Shown here: positions 24,988 through 35,400 of the stretch, piece by piece
Layout: each line of letters starts with the position of its first letter
How positions within the stretch are numbered: position 1 is the first letter of the stretch
NCBI GenBank assembly: GCA_964562405.1
Contig: CAZLTC010000005.1
Location: forward strand, 7,022 to 71,021
Source: WJLY01 sp964562405
GTDB lineage: Bacteria; Joyebacterota; Joyebacteria; Joyebacterales; Joyebacteraceae
Direction of reading: 5' to 3'
DNA: 64,000 nt
The notes under the pieces: model-generated
Database searches by the model: none
What the model was told of the DNA's origin: nothing
The model's input: only the letters and a program-made list of their open reading frames with translations
Made by a program: the position numbers and the translations under genes

Positions 24988-25905
24988 ATGCGGCGCGCGT
25001 CCGCCGGGCGTCACATCGATCCTCGCTCGCCGCGGGGCTACTACGTCGACCACTCTCGAGCGGCCGGCCCGACCGCCATCGGCGCGGACGGGCTGCCGGA
25101 GCTCAGGAGGCCGGTCGACGGCCACACGCATTCAGCTCTCGAGGTTGCCCGCTGGGGTCTGGGCAACCTCGAGCTGTACCTGGAGAGCGGAAACACCGCG
25201 AGGCGCGACGGGTTCGAGCGCGCCGCGAGGTTCCTCATCGACACCATCGAGGTCGTGCCCTCCAGCTTCGGGGGCTGGGCCATGCCGCCCGCGCCGCCTC
25301 CCTACGGCAGGTTGCTTCCGAGGGGCCATTTCGCCGCAGGTGCGCAGGGCGAGTGTCTGTCGGTCGTCGTGAGGGCGTGGACGCTGCTCGGCGCCGACGG
25401 CGCCGAGCAGACGGCGGACAGGGCCGCCGCCGCACTGGCCGCGCCGATCGCCGATGGAGGACTTCTGAGGGAGATAGGCGAGCCGACGGGTGTCGCGGGA
25501 CTCGACTCGCTGGCCTTCCTCGAGGAGTACCCTCTCGAAGAGCGCCCTGTGATGGACTTGTCGGGACACGTTCGGGGTCTTCTTGGCGTCCACGACTACT
25601 GGCTGGCGAGCGGTGATCCCACCGCCGGCTCGCTGCGGGAACGCTGCATTCGGGGCCTGGCCTTCGTGCTCGACCGGTTCGACCTTGGATACTGGACGCT
25701 GGACGACCTCGACGTCGCCGCGCCGGGCCTCAGTCTGTCGAGTCCTTACGCGTTGAGGGAACACATCTTGCATGCGTTCACCCTGGCCGAGGTATTCAAC
25801 AGCGAATCGTTTCACGACGCCGCCCTTCGTTGGCGCTCCTATCAAGCGAGCCCGCTGTGCCGCACCCAGGCCCTCGTGCGCAGAGCGGCCGGTCGCCTGA
25901 CGTGA
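24988..25905 (+). CDS. D-glucuronyl C5-epimerase C-terminal-domain-like protein
   Basis: 305 residues, without signal peptide. The pattern GYYVDHS near the start, then SALEVARWGLGNLELYLES, GGWAMPPAPPPYG, AAGAQGECLSVVVRAW, EEYPLEERPVMDLSGHVRGLLG and YALREHILHAFTLAEVF resembles the alpha-toroid catalytic domain of heparan-sulfate glucuronyl C5-epimerase (C5-epim_C). Such enzymes convert D-glucuronate to L-iduronate in the polymer, or related uronates. The eukaryotic enzyme is much longer because of a beta-sandwich domain; bacterial short versions occur in glycan loci. Start ATG 24988 has GGGGG upstream. I am fairly sure of the fold, less of the reaction. Confidence 0.72.
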   Translation: MRRASAGRHIDPRSPRGYYVDHSRAAGPTAIGADGLPELRRPVDGHTHSALEVARWGLGNLELYLESGNTARRDGFERAARFLIDTIEVVPSSFGGWAMPPAPPPYGRLLPRGHFAAGAQGECLSVVVRAWTLLGADGAEQTADRAAAALAAPIADGGLLREIGEPTGVAGLDSLAFLEEYPLEERPVMDLSGHVRGLLGVHDYWLASGDPTAGSLRERCIRGLAFVLDRFDLGYWTLDDLDVAAPGLSLSSPYALREHILHAFTLAEVFNSESFHDAALRWRSYQASPLCRTQALVRRAAGRLT

Positions 25906-26034
25906 GGCATATCTCCCCCATTGTGAATGTCATTCGTTCCGACTCGACCGCCTGTGGGCTTTCGCGAGGGCGGGCTTCGTGCTAGATTTCTCGGAACGGT
26001 CTTGTGCTGTGGTCCGGTGCCGGAGGTTGGAGGC

Positions 26035-27378
26035 TTGGTCGGACTCGGACAGATTTGGTGCGCTCTCGCCATGCTCGGCGCCACCGGCGTCGCGTCCTGG
26101 CTTCTGATGAAGCCGGCCGCACGCCTCGGGCTGTACCTTGGCCTCGTCGACCTCCCGAGCACGCGCCGGACCAGGGCGAGACCCATCCCCACCACGGGGG
26201 GGCTCGTTGTGTTCGTCGTGTTCATCGCCGCCATGACGATCTCTCTGCGGCTCTGCGGAGGAGGATTCGAACCAGACGTTCTCGTCAAGTACTCGGCCCT
26301 CACAAGCGGCGGCATCGTCATCGTCATACTCGGGATGCTCGATGACCGCTTGAACCTCCGCCCTCACATCAAGCTGGTCGTACAGACGGCGGTGGCAGTG
26401 ACGATGGTGGCCTCCGGAGTAGGCATAGAGCACGTCAAGTTCCTCGTCGGGCCGCTTCACCATCTCGGCTGGCTCACGTATCCCGTCACCGTCTTCTGGT
26501 TCGTTGGATTCATGAACGCCATCAATCTCGTAGACGGCCTCGACGGCCTTGCGGGGGGCATTGCCGCCATCGGTGCGGCAGCGCTCTTCGCTGTCGGCGT
26601 CATCAATGAGAATGTCCTTCTCTATCTGATGGCGGCCGCCCTGCTGGGAAGCACCGTCGGCTTCCTGCTGCACAACTTCAGGGAGGGCAACATCTACCTG
26701 GGTGATGCGGGAAGCATGGTGCTCGGGTTCTTCCTGGCGGGGGGCTCCGTTGTCGGCGCCTACGGCGACGGTGCGAGCAACGCGCTCCTGGTTGCGGGCG
26801 CGTGCATGGCGATCCCGGCGTTCGACGTCGTGACGACGATCGTCCGGCGCAGCAAGTCGCACAAGGGAGTGATGACGCCGGACCGCGCTCACACGCACCA
26901 CCGGCTGATCCGTTTCGGGTTGAACCCGAAGGCGGCCGTCGTGGTGCTCTGGTGCATCACGCTCTTCTTCGGCGGGCAGATGCTAGGGCTCGTGGCTTCT
27001 CACGGGCTGGTCTACGTGCTGGGGAGCTACGTGGCGGCGGCTGCGGTGGCCAACGTGATCGTCGACCAGCACAGGAAGAACACGCGGACGATACAGAGCG
27101 ACCTCCGGGAGGAGGTCCTCTATCTTGCTGGACTGCCGAGGACGCTCTCCGCGCCCGACGCGCACGACGGGATGACGCTCCGCGAACTCATCGTGGCGCA
27201 GATCCGCCGCGAGGCCCGGTACCGCAGGCTGGTGAGGGAAGAGAAGAACCCACCGACGGGCGGCGTGCCCGAGCTTCAGACGGCTCCTCGCGGCCGGTCC
27301 TCCGCCGTGCGGTCCCGCGTCCCCGAAGAGGCCGCGGGCGGCCTCCTCACGGAAGATGAAGACCACCGCGCCGACTGA
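26035..27378 (+). CDS. WecA/TagO-type undecaprenyl-phosphate N-acetylhexosamine-1-phosphate transferase
   Basis: 447 residues from TTG 26035, or 483 from ATG 25927. I prefer TTG because GGAGG lies eight bases before it and the first helix then begins at once; the ATG has no ribosome site. About eleven membrane segments. Motifs GMLDDRLNLRPHIK (Asp-rich loop), NAINLVDGLDGLAGG, NIYLGDAGSM and DRAHTHHRLIRFG match the family that starts lipid-linked glycan synthesis by moving a sugar-1-phosphate to undecaprenyl phosphate. The cytoplasmic C-terminal tail of about 90 residues (VIVDQHRKNTRTIQSDL onward) is longer than usual. As the last gene of the locus it would prime the repeat unit. Confidence 0.9.
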   Translation: MVGLGQIWCALAMLGATGVASWLLMKPAARLGLYLGLVDLPSTRRTRARPIPTTGGLVVFVVFIAAMTISLRLCGGGFEPDVLVKYSALTSGGIVIVILGMLDDRLNLRPHIKLVVQTAVAVTMVASGVGIEHVKFLVGPLHHLGWLTYPVTVFWFVGFMNAINLVDGLDGLAGGIAAIGAAALFAVGVINENVLLYLMAAALLGSTVGFLLHNFREGNIYLGDAGSMVLGFFLAGGSVVGAYGDGASNALLVAGACMAIPAFDVVTTIVRRSKSHKGVMTPDRAHTHHRLIRFGLNPKAAVVVLWCITLFFGGQMLGLVASHGLVYVLGSYVAAAAVANVIVDQHRKNTRTIQSDLREEVLYLAGLPRTLSAPDAHDGMTLRELIVAQIRREARYRRLVREEKNPPTGGVPELQTAPRGRSSAVRSRVPEEAAGGLLTEDEDHRAD

Positions 27379-27426
27379 CCCCCGCCCACCAGGCAAGTTC
27401 CCAGTGAGTACGTTTCCCGATGTCGA

Positions 27427-27455
27427 TTGCCAGCGTCGCCGCCGGGTGCTATGTT
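27427..27455 (+). promoter_or_regulatory. Sigma70-like promoter of the pyruvate phosphate dikinase gene
   Basis: TTGCCA (27427-27432, 5/6) and TATGTT (27450-27455, 4/6) with 17-base spacing, about 70 bases before ATG 27525. Confidence 0.45.
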
Positions 27456-27524
27456 GGAGTGCTCAGGTGCGGTGACGCGCATGCGCCGTCTCCGCTGGTT
27501 CGCCACTCTTGACAGGAGAATGAG

Positions 27525-30197
<2,673 letters not shown>

Positions 30198-30209
30198 GCC
30201 CCTTCGCGG

Positions 30210-30270
30210 CGTGCGAGCTTGACGAACGACCAGTCAGCAGGGCGCCCCTCGACGCCGTGCGAGCTTGACG
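30210..30270. repeat. Duplicated 15-bp element carrying the -35 sequence
   Basis: cgtgcgagcttgacg occurs at 30210-30224 and again at 30256-30270, 46 bases apart. Only the downstream copy has a -10 at the right distance. This may be a duplicated promoter piece or a paired regulator site. Confidence 0.5.
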
Positions 30271-30293
30271 TATGCTCAAGATGAGGATACAAT
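30265..30293 (+). promoter_or_regulatory. Strong sigma70-like promoter of the CXXC/4Fe-4S pair
   Basis: TTGACG (30265-30270, 5/6) and TACAAT (30288-30293, 5/6) with 17-base spacing. Transcription would start near 30300, about 64 bases before GTG 30364. Confidence 0.6.
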
Positions 30294-30363
30294 AGGCTCT
30301 GTGGGGCCGTTCCCCCGAAGGGTCTCCTGCCTCCGCGTGTTGGCCGCTGGACAGGAGTTGCTC

Positions 30364-30498
30364 GTGAGGAAGATCCTTTTTATTCTCCTTCTCATAGCGT
30401 TGTCCGCTTCGGTCGCCTACGGGCTCTATGTCGGGGGCTTCTTCGAGACGCTCACGAACGGCGCCATGATCTGCATGACGTGCATCGGGGTGGCGTGA
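30364..30498 (+). CDS. CD1871A-like CXXC microprotein
   Basis: 44 residues: one membrane helix (ILFILLLIALSASVAYGLY) and a C-terminal MICMTCIGVA, i.e. a CXXC next to the carboxyl end. This matches the small CD1871A family CXXC-motif proteins, which often sit beside a membrane 4Fe-4S protein, as here (19 bases downstream). GTG 30364 was chosen because AGGAG lies five bases upstream; earlier in-frame codons give an unrelated basic extension. The role is unknown; a redox, heme or metal-handling helper is a guess. Confidence 0.75.
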   Translation: MRKILFILLLIALSASVAYGLYVGGFFETLTNGAMICMTCIGVA

Positions 30499-30516
30499 CG
30501 GGAGGCGGTACCTCTC

Positions 30517-31437
30517 TTGAAACGGCGAATCGTCCAGCTCATCGCCCTCATCGCCAGCAATTCTTACTTCACGGCCATACCGACGGCCAGCTTCTACCAG
30601 GGCAGCCTTAAGGGTGCGTGCGTTCCCGTGCTCAACTGCTACGCGTGTCCCCTGGCATGGGGCTCCTGCCCGATAGGGACCCTGCAGCACTTCATCATCG
30701 TCCGCGCGCTGCCCTTCTACCTCATCGGAGTGCTGGGACTCGTGGGGCTCGTTGTCGGACGCTGGCCGTGTGGGTGGCTGTGTCCGTTCGGGTGGCTGCA
30801 GGAGATACTGAACAAGATCCCTTCCCCGAAGTTCTCCGCGCCCGACTGGCTCAGGCACACCAAGTACGTCTTCCTGTTCGCCGTTGTGGGGCTGGTGGCA
30901 TGGATAACGTACGAGCCGTGGTTCTGCAAGATGTGCCCCGCAGGCACACTCGAGGCCGGCCTGCCGTGGCTGTGGTGGCATGCCAGAGGCTCCGCGTTCG
31001 CCGACGGCATGAACTTCACCACGGGCACGTTCAGCGTGAAGCTGCTGCTCCTGGGCGTCTTCGTGGCGTTCGCGATCATGATGCGCCGGCCGTTCTGCCG
31101 GTTCGTGTGCCCTCTTGGAGCGTTCCTCGGGATGATGAACAAGGTAAGCCTGCTGCAGCTCGACTACGACCTCGACAGCTGTGCCATCGCCTATGCGAAG
31201 GGCTCCGACTTCGAGAACTGCCGGAGCTGCAAGCACTGCTCGAGCCGTTGTCCCATGAACCTCAAGGTGCCTGAGCAGCGGGGCAGCGTCGACTGCATAA
31301 GATGTATGAACTGCACCAGCTACGGCTCGGTTCTCTGGAGGTTCAGACTTGGATCGGCCGGCGACGGAGCCGGCGAAAGAGGCGCCGCTGACGCTCGAGC
31401 AGCAGACGCGGTGCCGGAGCCCCGGGCGCCCGCCTGA
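30517..31437 (+). CDS. Membrane-bound 4Fe-4S protein (YccM/NapH-like)
   Basis: 306 residues from TTG 30517. About five membrane helices are interleaved with cysteine motifs: CYACPLAWGSCPIG, WPCGWLCPFGWLQEI, WFCKMCPAGTLEAG and FCRFVCPLGAFLG, then two ferredoxin-type clusters, CRSCKHCSSRCPMN and CIRCMNCTSYG. This is the polyferredoxin membrane layout of YccM/NapH/NosR-C proteins, which pass electrons across or along the inner membrane. The last 35 residues are Ala/Glu-rich and look like a disordered tail. It is co-transcribed with the CXXC microprotein. The partner reductase is not in the window. Confidence 0.85.
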   Translation: MKRRIVQLIALIASNSYFTAIPTASFYQGSLKGACVPVLNCYACPLAWGSCPIGTLQHFIIVRALPFYLIGVLGLVGLVVGRWPCGWLCPFGWLQEILNKIPSPKFSAPDWLRHTKYVFLFAVVGLVAWITYEPWFCKMCPAGTLEAGLPWLWWHARGSAFADGMNFTTGTFSVKLLLLGVFVAFAIMMRRPFCRFVCPLGAFLGMMNKVSLLQLDYDLDSCAIAYAKGSDFENCRSCKHCSSRCPMNLKVPEQRGSVDCIRCMNCTSYGSVLWRFRLGSAGDGAGERGAADARAADAVPEPRAPA

Positions 31438-31469
31438 GGCTCGCAGCAAGAGCGTAAGGGGGCCGCATA

Positions 31470-32264
31470 ATGGAACCCACCATCGGTATCAACGATCGGC
31501 TGGTGGAGCGCCTCGGCCAGGCGAGGAGGATCTCCGTCCTGACCGGATCCGGCGTATCCAGCGAGAGCGGCATTCCGACCTTCCGCGGAAGGGACGGGCT
31601 CTGGGAGAAGCACCGCGTCGAGGAGCTCGCTACCCGGCAGGCGTTCGAGTCCCACCCGGAACTCGTCTGGCGATGGTACGACTACCGCCGCCAGTTGATA
31701 GCCGACGCCGAGCCAAACGCGGCGCACGCGGCGATCGCAAGGCTGGAAGGCCGCTTCGACTCGTTCGTGCTCATCACCCAGAACGTCGACGGGCTTCACA
31801 GGCGCGCCGGCAGCACTTCTCCGGTCGAGCTGCACGGCAATATCTGGCGGGCCCGCTGCACGCGCGAGCAGACTGTGAGCGATCTTCTCGAGTGTCCTCT
31901 GATGGAACTGCCGCCCGTGTGCGCGAGTTGCGGATCGGTCCTGCGCCCGGATGTCGTCTGGTTCGGCGAGCCTCTGCCTTCTGACGCCTACGACCGGGCG
32001 TATGAGGCAGCAACGAACTGCGACGCGATGCTCGTCGTCGGCGCGTCCGCGATGGTCCGTCCCGCGGCTTCCCTCCCTCTGGTCGCGAAGACCAACGGCG
32101 CCCTCGTCGTCGAGGTCAACCTCGGATTCACGCCCATTTCGGCTCTCATCGACGCAACGCTGCTGGGCAGGGCCGGAGACGTGCTGCCCAAGCTCGTCGA
32201 TATGGTCCTGAAGCTCGTCGGAGATGTGGCCCCCCGTGCGCCGAGTCGGGTGGGGGAACGGTGA
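31470..32264 (+). CDS. cobB: Sir2-family NAD-dependent protein deacylase
   Basis: 264 residues. Motifs: TGSGVSSESGIPTFRG (NAD loop), ITQNVDGLHRRAG, ELHGNIW (catalytic His), CASCGSVLRPDVVWFGE (zinc region) and VVGASAMVRPAASLP. WYDYRR contains the YxYR pattern that in SIRT5 and CobB binds the carboxylate of succinyl or malonyl lysine, so it may be a desuccinylase/demalonylase as well as deacetylase. Only one Cys is seen in the first half of the zinc site (RCTREQ) plus one in LLEC, a known bacterial variation. ATG 31470 has AAGGGGG upstream. Cytoplasmic. Confidence 0.92.
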   Translation: MEPTIGINDRLVERLGQARRISVLTGSGVSSESGIPTFRGRDGLWEKHRVEELATRQAFESHPELVWRWYDYRRQLIADAEPNAAHAAIARLEGRFDSFVLITQNVDGLHRRAGSTSPVELHGNIWRARCTREQTVSDLLECPLMELPPVCASCGSVLRPDVVWFGEPLPSDAYDRAYEAATNCDAMLVVGASAMVRPAASLPLVAKTNGALVVEVNLGFTPISALIDATLLGRAGDVLPKLVDMVLKLVGDVAPRAPSRVGER

Positions 32265-32297
32265 GCATCGGGCAGGAACGGCCCACGACGCCAGAGC

Positions 32298-32326
32298 TTG
32301 ACCGGGCTCAGGCGCTCTGCTAGCCT
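32298..32326 (+). promoter_or_regulatory. Weak promoter candidate for the giant surface protein
   Basis: TTGACC (32298-32303, 5/6) with TAGCCT (32321-32326, 3/6) at 17 bases. A similar arrangement (TTGAAT, 17, TAGCTT) precedes the paralogous gene at 62026, which slightly raises confidence. Confidence 0.3.
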
Positions 32327-32378
32327 CTAGTATCATCCTCGGCAGAACTTCGGAATCAACCGAGGACGACGCGGCTGT

Positions 32379-32394
32379 CCGGGCGAGCGCCCGG
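32379..32394. repeat. Inverted repeat upstream of the giant surface protein
   Basis: CCGGGCG-AG-CGCCCGG is a perfect 7-bp inverted repeat about 50 bases downstream of the candidate promoter. There is no T-run, so it is not a typical terminator. Confidence 0.4.
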
Positions 32395-32463
32395 GCGCAC
32401 TACCGTTAATGATTCGCGCACAGGCCCAAGTGCGACGGCCTTGCGCCTCCCCAGGAAGGCCCG

Positions 32464-35400
32464 ATGCGAAGATACCTGCCTGCAGTGACGCTGCTCACGA
32501 TCCTGCTGCTCGCGAGCGGGGCGTTTCCGAAGACCTACAACACGCCGACGATAGACGGCCGCGTGCAGCAGAGCGCGAGCGATTGGGACGCGGACGAGCT
32601 GGGGGTCGATGATCCGACGGACGACGGGCGGTGGTATCCGAGCGACCCGGACCTCGACGACCTGTACGTGACGTGGGACGCCGACAACCTGTACGTGGGC
32701 GTCACGACCCAGCGGGGGCCCGGGCAGTACGGCAACGGGTACGTGATCTTCATGGACATCGACGGCCAGAACGGCGTTACCGGGGCCACGAGCTTTGCCA
32801 GCGCCGACTTCTATCCGCGTAACATATCGTTCAGCACGATGGGGGCGGACGTGGTCGGGGGTGCGTGGGCAGGTCAGGGGCAGTTCCCGATGAGCATGGA
32901 CTTCAAGCGCTGCACCGACCCGACCAGCACCACGCTCATGACCGGGGTGACGTATTCCGCCAATCCCGGCGTCCTGAATTTCGAGTTCGGCATGCCCTGG
33001 GACACGATCTTCGGGCTGGGCCAGGGAGTCGTGCCCGCCGGAACGAAGATGCGCTTCATAGTCGTGGTTGTGGGTGGAGACGGCTCGGGCGCATACGACG
33101 CGATGCCGACGTCGAGCACGGGCGCCGAGTCCAACCCCAGCACGCCGTGGGATGCCAACACCGATCTCGACAACTACTATGAGGTGCTCGTAGACGGCAA
33201 CGGGGACGGCGTCCCGGACCAGGGATTCCCGTCCGGAGGCTCGATATCAGGTACCGTGACGCTCGACGACGAGACCGACCTCGAGACCGTGGTCACCGTC
33301 TCGGCCTACCTCGAGGGCGAGCTGACGGGCTCTGACACCACGCCCGCGGGCGGCGGAGCGTATTCGATAGGACGGCTCCCGGACGGCGACTACGAGGTCA
33401 CCGCCACGGCGGTCTCCTATCTCGACTCGACGCGTTACGCCACCGTCGTGAGCGAGTCCGACGAGACCGGTATCGACTTCCTCCTCCAGCGCGTGAACGG
33501 CGCCATCGAAGGGCAGGTGGCGCTCTCGGGCGGCCCCGCCACGGACGTGACGGTGACCGCGTATGACGTAGTCACCGGCGCGACGGCGGGCAGCGGTCCG
33601 GCGACGGTAACGGGAGGAACCGGCGCCTTCAGGATCGGGACCGTCCTTGACGGCACGTACCGTGTCGAGGCTACGGCCAAGGGCTACGTTGAGCAGGCCG
33701 CCCAGGCGGTCGTCGCGCTGGAAGGAACGGCCGATGTAGGTCTCCTCACGCTCCCGGCCGTGGTGGCCACGAAGTACACGTTCGTCGATTCATCGGGGGC
33801 CGAGATCTACAGCGCCGGCACCACCGTCAGCATTCCGGACAGCTCGATCTACTACTTTGCACACGCGTGGCTCGAGCCGCGAGACGACGACGACCGCGTG
33901 GCATACTGGGACACGGCGGTGCAGGAGAGCGTCCTTCTGTCGGCGACCAAGCTTGATCCGTCCTATCCGCCGAGCGGGACGATCGTCTTCGCCGGTGCGG
34001 ACAGCATGGAGATGCCGGACTCGACCATCACCGCGGCCATGTTCGACGACGGCAGGGCCCCGCTGCTGGTGGCCGGGGACGAGATCGAGGTGTTGCGCGT
34101 GCTCGCCGCCGGCAACGGTCTGAGCGGCGTGCTCGAGGTCGGCATCGACGCGCCGGCCGCCACGCGCCTCGCGCTCACGTCGGACATCAGCACCATCGAC
34201 GTTGGCACCGGGATCGCGCGGATCACCGGTCAACTCATCGATGCCGCTGGCAACGACACGAAGATATCTGGCGTCCAGGCAAGCATGACAGCCGGTGGAG
34301 CGGGTGGCCTGTTCAGCATCAGCTCGCCGGAGACCGACGCCAACGGCAGGTTCGAACTGGACTTCTACGGGACGGTCGCGGGCACGACCTACGTGTCGGC
34401 GGTGATCGATCCGTCGTCCGAGTACGCGAACCTCGACGTGGACGAGATCGCCATCGTGCTCGAGCCCGGCGACGCGTCGCTCGTCACGCTCACGGCGACG
34501 CCTGCCGCACTCAGAGCCGGGGAGACCGGCGAGATCACGGCCGCCGTCGTCGACGCCTGGGGCAACTCCGTGGGAATGTCCGGGCTGTCGATTGCGCTCA
34601 CGTCATCGCCGGTCGGCCTTCTCACGTCGCTTGATACACCTCTCGTAACGGAGGCCGACGGTATGGCCAGCGGCTCCGTCACGGCCGGTACCGCCTACGG
34701 CATCGTAGAGGTGTCCGGAGCCGCGGCGGGCGTCTCGGTTGAGACCATCTACATTCCCATAGACGCTACGATCGTCGCCGTTGACGAGACCGCGCCGGAG
34801 TCCGACAACGCGCACAACAGCAACGCCGGGGTCGACCTTACGATCATGCGGGCCACTTCCGACGCGGAGACGCTCGAGGTCACGCTGGACTTCAGCTCCG
34901 ACTGGGACGGGGTTCATCTCATGCTCGCGCTCGAGTCCCACGACGACGCGGCGGGTGGCGCGTCCGACCCGTTCGGCTTCCCGGTCAACTTCGGACACAC
35001 GCTCCTTCCGGACTACGTCTTCACCTACAAGTATGCCGCGAACGACTACGCCGACCTGAGACGCTTCTTCGGCGGCCAGTGGGAGCACTACGACTTCGTC
35101 AACAAGGAATGGCGAGTCGGCTACATTCCCGAGGTCAACGCTCTGGCTTACGGCTACATCGTCCGCGAGCAGGACAAGGTCATATTCCGGATACCTTTCT
35201 CCGTGCTCGAAACCGATTTCGGAGACACCGTTCGCGTCGAGGCCTACCTTACGCAGGAGGCCGACGGCGAGAAGAGGACCGCTCTCGACTCGGTGCCGCA
35301 GGACGCCACTCACGACATGGTCCCGGACACGGGAGAGTGGTGGGAGACCGCGACGACGCCGGTGACGCTCACGAACTACGCCGTTCACGAGATTCTCGTG

